Made by a program: the position numbers and the translations under genes
Shown: piece by piece, positions 1 to 8,938 of the stretch
How positions within the stretch are numbered: the first letter of the stretch is position 1
Layout: every line of letters starts with the position of its first letter
NCBI GenBank assembly: GCA_965219515.1
Contig: OZ244776.1
Coordinates: 1,612,001-1,676,000 of the forward strand
Reading direction: 5' to 3'
Length of the DNA: 64,000 nucleotides
Source: Ilyomonas sp965219515
GTDB lineage: Bacteria; Bacteroidota; Bacteroidia; Chitinophagales; Chitinophagaceae
The notes under the pieces: model-generated
What the model saw: only the letters and a program-made list of their open reading frames with translations
Told to the model about the DNA's origin: nothing
The model's database searches: none

Positions 1-1136
1 TCAGCATGACTCTGACCTATTTTTTTCCAGGTTGTGTTCCTCGTTTTCAGCAGCGCATTCTTCCTCATTTCTTTTTCCAGTTGCGGATTCTGTAAAATGC
101 GGATGGCGTGTTCTGCCAGCTCGCTTTCTTTATTGCCGGTAAGAATAACGCCCGTTTGTTCGTCCAGCATTTCTTTCGCCAGCACAAATGAATTGGAAAT
201 GATGGGGCAGCCGGCGCTCATGGCATACAGGAACGTGCCGCTTACAGCCTGCTCCGGATCTTTCGATGTAAACAGATAAATATCTGTCAGCGCTAAATAT
301 TCCATCAGCTTTTTGGTAGGCACATATTCGTTTATCAGCCTTACGTTTTCCTGCAAGCCATTCTCTTCTATTAACTGCTGTAAATAATCGCGGTATTTTT
401 CGCCTTCCTGTTCTAATAAATTAGGATGCGTTTGACCCAAAACAACATACATGGCATCGGGAAAAGCGAGACTGATTTCTTTCATTGCCAGGATGCCTTT
501 TTCAATGCCTTTGTTCGGGCTTAGCAAGCCGAATGTAGTGAGCACCTGCTTATTGCGGAGGTTGTATTTTATTTTTAAAACAGCAGCGTCTATCGGGCTG
601 CTGGCGTGTGTGCCATGCAGAATGATAACAATTTTATCTGCGCTTACACCGTAATCATTTTTTATAATGCGGGCAGAGTTTTTTGTCATTACAATTACCT
701 TTTCGGCGAGTAGTGAAATTGCCTGAACGATGCTTAACATTTTGGATGCCGGGTGCGGCAGCACGGTATGAAAACGAATGATAAAAGGCTTTTCGAGCAT
801 GGATAAAAAGCCAAGCAAATACTCGCCGAACTCGCCGCCGTACAAACCAAATTCGTGTTCGATACATACGAGTTTTACATCGGGATTTTTATTTATGACG
901 ATTGCTGTTTCTGTGCATATTCCAGACTGGCATCCATCCATCACCGTGCTGACCGGATATTTATAAAGTCCCGCATTTTTATTTTTGTCCAATGCACAAA
1001 CCTCAATCTCAATCTCTTTTGTTACTTCGGGTTTGATGGCATTGATTAAATCCTGCGTAAAGCTGGCAATGCCGCATTTTTTAGGCGGGAATGTGCTGAG
1101 AAATAAAATCTTTGATTGGCTAACAGATGTTTTCAT
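1..1136 (-). CDS. Glycosyltransferase family 4-like protein (partial, 3' end outside window)
   Basis: I translated this open frame directly; it runs off the left edge, so only the first 378 residues are visible. It starts at the ATG at 1136. Near the N-terminus it reads LSTFPPKKCGIASFTQDL, a glycine-containing nucleotide-sugar-binding start typical of GT-B enzymes. A middle LTTFGLLSPNKGIEKGI segment is the usual start of the GT4 C-terminal domain. It then has DIYLFTSKDPEQAVSGTFLY and AMSAGCPIISN, the region where GT4 enzymes carry the E-x7-E donor-binding motif. The likely role is cytoplasmic sugar transfer to a glycan or lipid acceptor; donor and acceptor cannot be told. It is separated from the larger glycan locus (6968-15033) by kup and two other genes. 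Family assignment is firm, specificity unknown. Confidence 0.85.
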   Translation of the reverse strand, partial: MKTSVSQSKILFLSTFPPKKCGIASFTQDLINAIKPEVTKEIEIEVCALDKNKNAGLYKYPVSTVMDGCQSGICTETAIVINKNPDVKLVCIEHEFGLYGGEFGEYLLGFLSMLEKPFIIRFHTVLPHPASKMLSIVQAISLLAEKVIVMTKNSARIIKNDYGVSADKIVIILHGTHASSPIDAAVLKIKYNLRNKQVLTTFGLLSPNKGIEKGILAMKEISLAFPDAMYVVLGQTHPNLLEQEGEKYRDYLQQLIEENGLQENVRLINEYVPTKKLMEYLALTDIYLFTSKDPEQAVSGTFLYAMSAGCPIISNSFVLAKEMLDEQTGVILTGNKESELAEHAIRILQNPQLEKEMRKNALLKTRNTTWKKIGQSHA

Positions 1137-1368
1137 AATTTGATTTCTTATGCATATAGCTATTCAGGTTGTCATTTATTACTTTTTGTAAATACGATTT
1201 TATAAATAGCGTAACCTATTCGAAAGAATGAAGAAGGAATGTATAAGTAATGCGCGACAATGGGCAGAGATAACAGCTTTATAAGAAGATGTTAGCAAAG
1301 CTGACTGCCTATAAAGATAAAATTTATTACAATAACGCGTATAAAGAATTTGAGTGAAATACGTGACG

Positions 1369-1395
1369 GGTTTCTTTTCTTTAAAAAAAGAAACC
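1369..1395. repeat. Perfect 10-bp inverted repeat
   Basis: GGTTTCTTTT and AAAAGAAACC face each other across a 7-base spacer, upstream of the minus-strand glycosyltransferase. It could fold as a hairpin in RNA of either strand, but no strong T-tract follows, so I do not call it a terminator. Confidence 0.5.
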
Positions 1396-1622
1396 ATTGA
1401 ATAATAAATGTAAAATAGAATAACAATTGCCCGAGACACGGGTAAATATAATGAAATACAGCCAGCAGAATAGTTAATAGTTATATCGCAGGTACTTGAA
1501 CGATGGTAGTACGGGTTGTAAAATAAAACAGTCACATTAATATTGCGACAGGAATGAGAAAACAAGAAGATGGCTAACCAGCATAGCAGCTTAGAATGGA
1601 CTAAAGCACAACTAAGCTCTTT

Positions 1623-1850
1623 TCATACTGCCAAAGCTAATCCAATTATAAAATGATAATCTTCATCTGCAATTACTCCATAACAGTAATTAGTTACAAC
1701 AGAAGTTTCTTTTGCAAATACTTCAATAGAATTTAATGTAGAGTTTTTCAAAATCATCTGATACAATAATTCAGGTAATCAAATTTCCAAAAATATATCA
1801 GACCTAATACACCATAAAGTAATTCAGACGCACTCTTTTAATTCTCCATT
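1623..1850 (-). pseudogene. Possible decayed gene, unknown family
   Basis: On the minus strand one frame reads SASELLYGVLGLIYFW and continues to a TGA. A second frame carries an ATG at 1757 and a 44-residue frame ending YHFIIGLALAV at 1623. The two stretches have protein-like composition and lie end to end in different frames, as expected of a gene broken by frameshift. I cannot assign a family. Chance frames in AT-rich DNA are an equally simple explanation. Confidence 0.25.
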
Positions 1851-2084
1851 TTATAAAAACAAACAGATAGAAAGGGCGCAAAGTTGAGCAGGCTGCCATT
1901 TTTCAGACAACTGCAAAGGCTGCCAAAAGACTATGGCATAAATCACTTGAAATCCTTTTCCACATTCTTGATTTTATTCCGTTTCTCCCTTTCCTTGGTT
2001 GCGCCGGGGCTGACGATGTACCATTAAAAGTTGAGAATCACAGAGATGAATTTAATGATACTTAACATTACCCAATAGAATCAA

Positions 2085-4088
2085 TTATACTTCTTCCGGG
2101 TCGGTAAATACTCTTTTCAGCGGCACACCCGACACCGGTGAAACAATCAAGGGAAATTTTTCAACTTTTACATAACTCGGGTCAAGACCAAACCCGCGTT
2201 CTTCACTCAGACTGATTTCTTTAATCCAGAAATGCAGCCGCATAATCAGCTTTTCAAAAAAAGGCAGCTCGTTATCGTTCGATAAAAATTTTTCCATCAC
2301 AATAAATTCAAAATCGCCGACAATATTGTTTCGTTCCAGACTTTCGTAACGGCTGTAAATATTCACTTCCTTATTCTTTACAAGGTCTTCCACTACTTTT
2401 CTGAACATCAGGCTCAGCTTCTGTTCTACACGAAAACCCAACCGAAATTCAATGCGGATAATATCGTTGGGAATAATATGATCAACCGAAAATTCGCAGG
2501 TATAAGGATCATCTAAAATATCAACATGAATAAACCAATAGATATCAGCGCGTTTTGGTTTGCGGTTCAGAATGGAATAAATGATTTTGTGTTCAATTTC
2601 TCGTGGGCTGTCGGCACTTGTCAGATATACCAGATGTGTAGCATATTTGGGAACCGTTTTATCGTTGCTAAGTTCCTGTATCATGGGAATATAATGCTCC
2701 AGCCGCACAAATTCAATGTATCGGTTTCTGATGCGCCGGCTTCTGAACCACACATACATCACCGTAAAAATGCCGCCGCCTACAATGAGCGTTACAAAGC
2801 CGCCGTGCGGAAACTTTTCTAAATTGGCAATTAAGAAAGAAATTTCGATGGTTAAATAAACAATGAGGTACAAATAAATCCAGCCTTTGGCAGCGCGCTT
2901 TCCAATGAGATAATTGGCAAATAAAATAGATGTACTGATCATGCACAGGGTGATAGCCAAACCGTACGCTGCTTCCATGCGCGTGGCAGTCTGAAAATAA
3001 AGCGTGATTGCTGAGCAGCCTACAAACAAAAGCGTATTGATACCGGGAATAAACAACTGGCCCTTTTCTTCCGATGGATAAACCAGCTTCATTTTAGGCC
3101 ATAAATTCAGCCGCAACGCTTCGCTTACCAGCGTAAACGAGCCGCTGATTAATGCCTGGCTGGCAATAATGGCGGCCGCCGTAGCAATGCCTATACCTAC
3201 ATATAAAAAGCTTTCGGGCATGATAGAATAAAAAACGCTTTTCAGCTCAATGGCATTCGGATACTGATCTATGACATCTTTGGTGGCATATAATTTACCA
3301 GCCTGCGTAAGCAGCCAGGCGCCCTGCCCGAAGTAATTTAATATCAGGCAGATTTTTACAAATATCCAGCTTATGCGTATGTTATCTCTGCCAACATGAC
3401 CGAGGTCGGAGTACAATGCTTCGGCACCCGTGGTACATAAAAAAACGGCGCCAAGCAGCCAGAAACCTTTGGGATACTGAGTTAATAATTCGATGGCGTA
3501 ATGCGGGGAGAATGCTCTGAAAATGCTCCAGTCGTCGCTCAGATGAAGCAATCCCAGCACGGCTAACATAATGAACCAGATGAGCATGATGGGTCCGAAA
3601 AGCTTGCCGATAGAAGAGGTGCCGAACTGCTGTAAAAAAAATAAGGCAACCAGAATACTCAGCACGATGATAACTATGGTGCTTTGCGAAATATTTTCGA
3701 AGCGGGGAATAATTTTTAAGCCTTCGATAGCCGATGTTACCGAAATGGGCGGCGTTATCATGCCATCCGCCAGCAAAGCCGCACCGCCAATCATGGCAGG
3801 CAATACCAGCCATCTTTTTTGCCGCCGCACCAGGGCATATAAACTAAAAATACCACCTTCCCCTTTGTTATCTGCTTTTAAGGTAAGCGTAACGTATTTA
3901 ATGGTTGTTTGTAAGGTAAGCGTCCAGAAGATACAGGACAAAGAACCGAGAATCAAAAGCTCATCAATAACCCGCCCGTTAATGATTGCATTTAGAACAT
4001 AAAGAGGTGAAGTTCCGATATCGCCGTAGATAATTCCCAATGCCACAACTAAACCGCCTACAGTAACTTTGCTGATATGCTTGCTCAC
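2085..4088 (-). CDS. kup: Kup-family potassium uptake transporter
   Basis: This inner-membrane K+ uptake protein (KUP/HAK/KT family, K+/H+ symport) has the family signature GIIYGDIGTSPLYV near residues 18-31, then NKGEGGIFSLYALVRR and GGAALLADGMITPPISV, followed by about ten further hydrophobic segments and a soluble C-terminal domain of roughly 200 residues. The length of about 667 residues is normal for the family. There is no ATG near the N-terminus. The open frame could begin at TTG 4106, but GTG at 4088 gives the usual Kup start (MSKHISKV) and leaves room for the TACCTTTG box at 4111-4118, so I chose GTG. It stands alone, divergent from the secreted protein at 4307. The family call is secure; the start is a judgement. 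Confidence 0.93.
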   Translation of the reverse strand: MSKHISKVTVGGLVVALGIIYGDIGTSPLYVLNAIINGRVIDELLILGSLSCIFWTLTLQTTIKYVTLTLKADNKGEGGIFSLYALVRRQKRWLVLPAMIGGAALLADGMITPPISVTSAIEGLKIIPRFENISQSTIVIIVLSILVALFFLQQFGTSSIGKLFGPIMLIWFIMLAVLGLLHLSDDWSIFRAFSPHYAIELLTQYPKGFWLLGAVFLCTTGAEALYSDLGHVGRDNIRISWIFVKICLILNYFGQGAWLLTQAGKLYATKDVIDQYPNAIELKSVFYSIMPESFLYVGIGIATAAAIIASQALISGSFTLVSEALRLNLWPKMKLVYPSEEKGQLFIPGINTLLFVGCSAITLYFQTATRMEAAYGLAITLCMISTSILFANYLIGKRAAKGWIYLYLIVYLTIEISFLIANLEKFPHGGFVTLIVGGGIFTVMYVWFRSRRIRNRYIEFVRLEHYIPMIQELSNDKTVPKYATHLVYLTSADSPREIEHKIIYSILNRKPKRADIYWFIHVDILDDPYTCEFSVDHIIPNDIIRIEFRLGFRVEQKLSLMFRKVVEDLVKNKEVNIYSRYESLERNNIVGDFEFIVMEKFLSNDNELPFFEKLIMRLHFWIKEISLSEERGFGLDPSYVKVEKFPLIVSPVSGVPLKRVFTDPEEV

Positions 4089-4110
4089 AAATGTGTTATT
4101 GATCAAAAAA

Positions 4111-4118
4111 CAAAGGTA
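4111..4118 (-). promoter_or_regulatory. Candidate -7 box (TACCTTTG) for kup
   Basis: TACCTTTG on the minus strand matches the Bacteroidota TAnnTTTG element. A TTTG lies 22 bases further upstream (4141-4144), close to the usual -33 position. Its closeness to TTG 4106 argues for the GTG 4088 start. This is motif evidence only. Confidence 0.4.
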
Positions 4119-4306
4119 TAGGGAAATAATCTGTTTAAGTCAAAACCCACATCATTCAGACGGGTATATTGTAAGATCAACACTTATTTATAAAATCCCT
4201 CTGCCATTTCAATAACTGATAAGTAAACTGACAATGATTTTGTAAAAATTAAAAGCAAAAAAAATTCTCCTGCAACATTCAGCTATTTTTATATCTCTTT
4301 CAGAAT

Positions 4307-6325
4307 ATGTATGCCAGACAGACAATACTAACTGCCCTTGTTTTTTTGATAAGCCGTATGCTTATATACGGACAAAATTGCACTACAGCGGGTCAAACGC
4401 CGGCAACGGCATTTCCGGTTTGCGGCACTTCCGATTTTAAACAGGAAACCGTTCCGCTGTGCAGCACGCATACAATAGAAGTGCCCGGCTGCGACGATAA
4501 CGGCTATATGGATTATGATCCTTTCTGGTACCGGTTTACCTGCTTTGAATCCGGCACGCTTGGTTTTACCATTACACCTAACGATCTGGGCGATGATTAC
4601 GACTGGCAGTTATACGATATAACCGGCCATAATCCCGATGATGTATTTACCAATGTTTCGCTTGTAATTACCGGCAACTGGGCAGGCACTTACGGACTTA
4701 CCGGTACAAGCGTCCGGGGATCGAAACAAATTGAATGCGGGTCAGACCCTTCGGCAGGCAGAAACACGTTCGCCCAGATGCCCCTTCTTATAAAAGATCA
4801 TGTTTATCTGCTGCTTGTCAGCCATTTTACGCCAACACAAAGCGGCTACACACTTTCATTTTCGGGCGGCACGGCAAGCATTACCGACCCAAGCATACCG
4901 GCCTTGCAAAACATAAGCTCGAATTGCGAGGGAAATGAAATTATTTTACGATTGAATAAAAAAATGAAGTGCGCTTCACTGGCATCCAATGGCAGCGATT
5001 TTTCCATTGATGCGCCTGGTATTGCCATCACTTCAGCCGCCGCCGCAAACTGCGCCACCGGGTTCGATATGGAGTTGCTTACCCTTACCTTAAGCAAGGC
5101 ATTGCCACCGGGCGATTATTCAATTTCTGTAAAAGCGGGCAGCGACGGAAACACGCTCCTCGACAACTGCAACAATGCTTTGGACGAAGGCGCTGTGCTT
5201 TCCATTTCTATTTTGCCAAAACAACCAACGCCTTTCGATAGCATTGCGCCGGTAAGCTGCGCACCCCAAACGATAGAATTGGTGTTTAATAAACCCATCC
5301 GCTGCAGCTCATTATCAGAATACGGCAGCGATTTTTCTGTTACCGGCAGCCAACCGGTTGTTATTGATGCGGCTTACGGCAATTGTGAAAACGGTGTTAG
5401 TTCTTCCGTTTTTCTTCATTTCACTCAGCCTATAACACAGCAAGGCACTTATACCATTGCAACAAAAAACGGCCTTGATGGCAATACGATTGTAGATGAA
5501 TGCGGCGAAATAACACCGGCTTTGCAAAGCGTTACCTTTTCAGTTGATGATACCGTTTCAGCACTGTTTGATGCAAAACTTTTATATGGTTGTAAAGAAG
5601 ACACCATCACTGTTTCTCATGATGGAAGCCACAACGTAAATAGCTGGCAATGGACGTTTCCCGATAACGTTACCCGCACAAAACAAAACAACCGGCTTAT
5701 CTACAATTCGTATGGCGCAAAAACAATATCGCTTGTTGTAAACAACGGTTTTTGCAGCGATACCTCATCCATTGTTATGAATCTTGATAATGAACTGAAG
5801 GCGAACTTTGTTATGACGGATCTGGCTTGTCCGAATGACCCCGTTCCGGTTACAGATACAAGCATTGGCAATATAGTTTCGTATCGCTGGGATTTTGGAA
5901 ACGGCAGCGTTTCGTATGATAAAAATCCGCAGCCGCAAACGTTTCTGCAGGCTGCCACCGAAAAACAATATCCTGTGCAACTGATTGTAGAAAACAATTT
6001 GCATTGCACCGATACACTCTCCAAACAACTTAAAGTAGTTTATACCTGCTTCATCGCCGTGCCTTCTGCTTTTACGCCAAACGGCGACGGGGTTAACGAT
6101 TATTTGTATCCGCTCAATGCCTATAAAGCCGATCAGCTTGTGTTTACCGTTTACAACCGGCTTGGCCAGGTTGTTTTTCAAACCAAAGACCGGACAAAAA
6201 AATGGAATGGGCGTTTTAACGGGCAAATTCAGCTAAGCGGAACGTATGTGTGGACGCTGCAATACACCAACCGGGATACAAAACAATTTGTTTCCCTGCA
6301 CGGAACAACGGTGCTTATCAGGTAA
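4307..6325 (+). CDS. Secreted PKD-domain protein with gliding-type (CHU_C, T9SS type B) C-terminus
   Basis: This 672-residue protein begins with a signal peptide (hydrophobic core up to about IYGQ, residue 23). A Cys-rich N-terminal region of about 170 residues follows. Two repeats of about 105 residues come next (roughly 195-300 and 300-415), sharing LRLNKKMKCASL/LVFNKPIRCSSL, GSDFS and GNT-DxC elements, like Ig-like 'Big' domains. Two PKD-like domains lie at about 420-585 (SWQWTFPDN, SYRWDFGNGSVSYD). The last 85 residues are a classic gliding-motility C-terminal domain, with PSAFTPNGDGVNDYL and YNRLGQVVFQT. That domain directs export by the type IX system and surface attachment or release. 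There is no enzymatic domain, so an adhesin or structural surface role is inferred. It is transcribed alone and ends at a terminator shared with the convergent gene. Confidence 0.88.
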   Translation: MYARQTILTALVFLISRMLIYGQNCTTAGQTPATAFPVCGTSDFKQETVPLCSTHTIEVPGCDDNGYMDYDPFWYRFTCFESGTLGFTITPNDLGDDYDWQLYDITGHNPDDVFTNVSLVITGNWAGTYGLTGTSVRGSKQIECGSDPSAGRNTFAQMPLLIKDHVYLLLVSHFTPTQSGYTLSFSGGTASITDPSIPALQNISSNCEGNEIILRLNKKMKCASLASNGSDFSIDAPGIAITSAAAANCATGFDMELLTLTLSKALPPGDYSISVKAGSDGNTLLDNCNNALDEGAVLSISILPKQPTPFDSIAPVSCAPQTIELVFNKPIRCSSLSEYGSDFSVTGSQPVVIDAAYGNCENGVSSSVFLHFTQPITQQGTYTIATKNGLDGNTIVDECGEITPALQSVTFSVDDTVSALFDAKLLYGCKEDTITVSHDGSHNVNSWQWTFPDNVTRTKQNNRLIYNSYGAKTISLVVNNGFCSDTSSIVMNLDNELKANFVMTDLACPNDPVPVTDTSIGNIVSYRWDFGNGSVSYDKNPQPQTFLQAATEKQYPVQLIVENNLHCTDTLSKQLKVVYTCFIAVPSAFTPNGDGVNDYLYPLNAYKADQLVFTVYNRLGQVVFQTKDRTKKWNGRFNGQIQLSGTYVWTLQYTNRDTKQFVSLHGTTVLIR

Positions 6326-6340
6326 AAAAAACGGCACAAA

Positions 6341-6365
6341 AAAGCCGGCGATTGCTGCCGGCTTT
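6341..6365. terminator. Bidirectional intrinsic terminator
   Basis: AAAGCCGGC (6341-6349) and GCCGGCTTT (6357-6365) form a perfect 9-bp stem with a 7-base loop, A-rich on the left and T-containing on the right. It sits between two convergent genes (ends at 6325 and 6390) and can serve both. Confidence 0.8.
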
Positions 6366-6389
6366 ATATATACAAAATCTTACAAACTG

Positions 6390-6722
6390 CTAAATCAAAT
6401 CATCGTCTTCGTCATCTTCGTCCTCGTCTTCATCAAGATCATCTAAATCTTCGGTAACTGCATCGTCGTCTTCAAAGTCGGCATCATCTGCCTCTTCCGC
6501 CTTAGTGTCATCCACTTCTACATCATCCACTTCTACATCATCATCGTCAGCCTCTATCATTTCATCATCATCTATTTCATCATCCATATCTTCCAGATCA
6601 TCGTCTTCGTCCACATCATCCTCATCTTCATCGTAAGCTGTAATGGTAGGAGCATAATTGGGGTTGGTGCCGTAACTAAAACCATTAAAAAAATTTTCTG
6701 TCTGCAGACTTGTAAGTAACAT
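6390..6722 (-). CDS. Extremely acidic low-complexity small protein
   Basis: The protein has 110 residues. The first 29 are ordinary and aromatic-rich (MLLTSLQTENFFNGFSYG, then NPNYAPTITAY). The remaining 80 are almost entirely Asp and Glu with occasional Val, Leu, Met, Ala and Ile. The DNA contains a perfect 15-bp tandem duplication (6508-6522 and 6523-6537) encoding repeated DVEVD units. A TACTTTTG box at 6772-6779 and a shared terminator at its 3' end support a real, separately transcribed gene. No catalytic motif or signal peptide is visible. Asp/Glu tails of this kind occur in DNA mimics, chaperone-like and cation-binding proteins, but nothing here decides among these. It could also be a shadow of simple-sequence DNA, though the ordered N-terminus argues against that. 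Confidence 0.65.
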   Translation of the reverse strand: MLLTSLQTENFFNGFSYGTNPNYAPTITAYDEDEDDVDEDDDLEDMDDEIDDDEMIEADDDDVEVDDVEVDDTKAEEADDADFEDDDAVTEDLDDLDEDEDEDDEDDDLI

Positions 6723-6727
6723 GGTAG

Positions 6728-6745
6728 TGCTTTTTTAAAAAAGCA
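6728..6745. repeat. 18-bp perfect palindrome upstream of the acidic-protein gene
   Basis: TGCTTTTTTAAAAAAGCA is its own reverse complement. It lies between the start codon (6722) and the candidate -7 box (6772-6779), so it is in the presumed 5' leader. It may be an operator or a leader hairpin, or only an A/T run. A second perfect palindrome, CGGCAAATTTGCCG, lies at 6815-6828 upstream of the box. Confidence 0.4.
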
Positions 6746-6771
6746 TCAATTACTAAGCCAACGTAAGAATA

Positions 6772-6779
6772 CAAAAGTA
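6772..6779 (-). promoter_or_regulatory. Candidate -7 box (TACTTTTG) for the acidic-protein gene
   Basis: The box fits TAnnTTTG on the minus strand and lies about 50 bases upstream of the ATG at 6722. I see no clear -33 partner. Confidence 0.35.
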
Positions 6780-6967
6780 AAATTTTGATTGCCATTATTT
6801 TACATTGTTGTTCCCGGCAAATTTGCCGATGAAACCGGTTATGGATGTATTGGTATTTACAAAATGATAAATAGCTAAAATACGGTGTAGATTATTTTCC
6901 AATACAACCCAAAACATCAGAATAAAAAACGATAATCAGATTGATTGATTTAATTGATGAAAAAAAA

Positions 6968-7948
6968 TTAAGCTAACAGCGAAAGCAAATGCCCATGCGG
7001 AATTGAAAAATCGGGTTCTTTCGTCCAGTCTGTTACGCTGTGAAGTTTGGAATCAAGCGGCGACCATCGTTGCGGCTCGCCGTCCATGCTGATAATGACA
7101 CTTGGCGTTTTGGTTGCCGAAGCAATATGCGAAACGCCGGTACAATTTGCAATAAGACAACGGGCATGTTTTATGAGCAAAGCAAGCGATCCCAGACTTG
7201 TTTTACCGGTTGCATCAATGGCATCGCAGGTCATTTCCTTCATTACTTTTTTTGTAACATCAGCTTCCTGCGGCACGCCGGTTACCACAACGATTAAACC
7301 TTTTTCAACGCAAACATCTGCCAGCCTGGCAAAATATTTTGGCGGCCATTGCCGCCATTCGCCGCGCGAACCGGGATGCACGCAAACATAATTTTTTAGA
7401 GAAAGCTGTTGCTTAAGATCTTGCCATTCTTCTTCATCTTTTCCGGTTACCGGAAATTCAAGATCATCGTCCCGAAGCGGAATACCAAGATGCTGCATCA
7501 GCAACAAATGACGATAAATTTCCGAACCATAATCCGGATACTCCAAAAACAAGTTAGAATCAACCAGGCTTTGTCTGTTATGAAAGCCGGCAGTATGCTT
7601 TGCTCTCCATTTCAAAATCATATCATTTACAATCGTTCCGTTGCCCTGCATTTGCAGTACAAAGTCAAATTGTTCAGCAATCATTTGTTGTAAAAACAAT
7701 TCATACAAAGCTTCAGTAAAAGGCTGTTCGGGCAAACCCGGAAATCCCGGAAAATGAATGAAGCGATCAAAGTAGCAATGAAACCGCTCCGTAAAAGAAG
7801 CCGCCCAGGGCAATCCTACCAGGGCGATTTCCGCTTTAGGATAAGCCATTCGCAAAGAGCGGATGGCAGGTATGACATTCAGCATATCGCCCAACTGCAA
7901 CGCCCGGAAAACTGCAATTTTTTTTATAGATTGACAAGGCAGTTTCAT
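6968..7948 (-). CDS. Glycosyltransferase family 9 (heptosyltransferase-like)
   Basis: The 326-residue protein has the two-domain layout of ADP-heptose:LPS heptosyltransferases. The N-terminal domain opens with KIAVFRALQLGDMLNVIPAIRSL, and the C-terminal domain contains CVHPGSRGEWRQWPP followed by ARCLIANCTGVSHIASA, where the nucleotide-sugar site lies in this family. It probably transfers a heptose or related sugar to a lipid or oligosaccharide acceptor at the cytoplasmic face. Its ATG overlaps the stop of the upstream GT2 gene (ATGA, 7945-7948), so the two are translationally coupled. It is the last gene of a three-gene operon with the carbamoyltransferase. Family is certain; sugar and acceptor are inferred. 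Confidence 0.9.
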   Translation of the reverse strand: MKLPCQSIKKIAVFRALQLGDMLNVIPAIRSLRMAYPKAEIALVGLPWAASFTERFHCYFDRFIHFPGFPGLPEQPFTEALYELFLQQMIAEQFDFVLQMQGNGTIVNDMILKWRAKHTAGFHNRQSLVDSNLFLEYPDYGSEIYRHLLLMQHLGIPLRDDDLEFPVTGKDEEEWQDLKQQLSLKNYVCVHPGSRGEWRQWPPKYFARLADVCVEKGLIVVVTGVPQEADVTKKVMKEMTCDAIDATGKTSLGSLALLIKHARCLIANCTGVSHIASATKTPSVIISMDGEPQRWSPLDSKLHSVTDWTKEPDFSIPHGHLLSLLA

Positions 7949-8919
7949 AAGAAAAATACTCTGAATTTAATGGCGCCGTACAACGTCCAGAAGACAGATA
8001 AAAATGGTATGAGCAAAGAAGTAACAATCATCTCGCAAACATGAGAAAACGAATGCGAAGTGTTGCGCAATCGCTTAATCGAAAAAACGGTAATCAGTGT
8101 AAGAGCGAATACTGCACTTACAGATGCAATTGTGTAAAAACCTGCTATGAATAAACACAGGCTGAGGAAAAAAGAAACGATGATTCCATAGTAATTCCAC
8201 AACGGCGAAGCCATGATTTTGCTGCGAAACAATTGCGGATGTTTTTTATACAACAGAGCATTAAACAATGTTTTCTTCTGTTCTTTTAAACTTACGCCCC
8301 AGCCTGCTTTTCGCACCGGGTGCAACACCCAGGCATCCGGCGCTTTTATAACCTGTATGCCTGCCCGCAACAGCTTAAACAGCAGATCACTGTCTTCGCG
8401 CCATGCCATGGCAAAATTTTCATCAAAGCCATTCACTTTTTGTAAAGCATCTTTGGTGCAGGCGCAGTTGGCGGTAACAAAATCCGCCGTTTCCAAACCT
8501 GATGTATTACGTTCGTAATCGGTAGGCTTTTTTGATAACGGAACAATAAGTTTACCCGAGAAAGCCACGTCTTCAATCCCGTTTTTTTTATACATATTCC
8601 AGTAGCTTTGAAGCCATTTCGGAGAAGGTTGCGTATCATCATCCGTAAAAACAATCAACCCGCCTGATGCCATCCGCCATCCCAAATTACGTGCGGCTGC
8701 CGGTCCGCTTTTTTCATTCAGTGATGAATAAACAAAAGACGCGTTTTTATTACTTGTAATATGGGTCAGTAATTCAGCCGTTGCATTGTCTTTGCCATCA
8801 GACACAACAATTACTTCATACAAACCGTCGAACTGCTGGTTTTGTAAGGCAAGAAGGCATTGTTGTAACAAATCAGCACGTTTGTAAGTTGGTATCACTA
8901 CGGAAACATCTGCTTTCAT
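7945..8919 (-). CDS. Glycosyltransferase family 2 with C-terminal membrane region
   Basis: This GT-A fold enzyme begins MKADVSVVIPTYKRADLL. It has VVSDGKDNAT, the metal-binding FTDDDTQP near residues 92-97, and the acceptor-side AWREDSDLLFKLLRAG around 165-180. The last 80 residues contain two hydrophobic helices (YYGIIVSFFLSLCLFIAGFY and a second near 290-310), so it is membrane-anchored. An upstream TTG at 8928 is in frame, but ATG 8919 fits the family start better. It lies 19 bases after the carbamoyltransferase stop and overlaps the GT9 gene by 4 bases. The role is sugar transfer in surface-glycan assembly; specificity cannot be read. Confidence 0.9.
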   Translation of the reverse strand: MKADVSVVIPTYKRADLLQQCLLALQNQQFDGLYEVIVVSDGKDNATAELLTHITSNKNASFVYSSLNEKSGPAAARNLGWRMASGGLIVFTDDDTQPSPKWLQSYWNMYKKNGIEDVAFSGKLIVPLSKKPTDYERNTSGLETADFVTANCACTKDALQKVNGFDENFAMAWREDSDLLFKLLRAGIQVIKAPDAWVLHPVRKAGWGVSLKEQKKTLFNALLYKKHPQLFRSKIMASPLWNYYGIIVSFFLSLCLFIAGFYTIASVSAVFALTLITVFSIKRLRNTSHSFSHVCEMIVTSLLIPFLSVFWTLYGAIKFRVFFL

Positions 8920-8938
8920 ATGACACAATCAGTTTCAA

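Larger units (their letters stand above)
1137..2084. other. Gene-poor gap with decayed coding traces
   Basis: About 950 bases without a convincing gene, clearly AT-rich. It holds a perfect 10-bp inverted repeat (GGTTTCTTTT at 1369-1378 and AAAAGAAACC at 1386-1395) and short protein-like stretches on the minus strand between 1623 and 1850 (listed separately). The rest shows nothing I recognise. Confidence 0.6.

Noticed and set aside
1200..1565. 121-residue minus-strand ORF
   Set aside because: Composition is that of translated AT-rich noncoding DNA (many Tyr, Ser, Cys and Phe, no domain), and it crosses the inverted repeat at 1369-1395.
2526..2946. Overlapping small ORFs within kup
   Set aside because: They are opposite-strand or frame-shifted shadows of the transporter coding sequence.
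4111..4200. Riboswitch (c-di-AMP type) before kup
   Set aside because: The promoter-like box is too close to the start to leave space for a structured leader.
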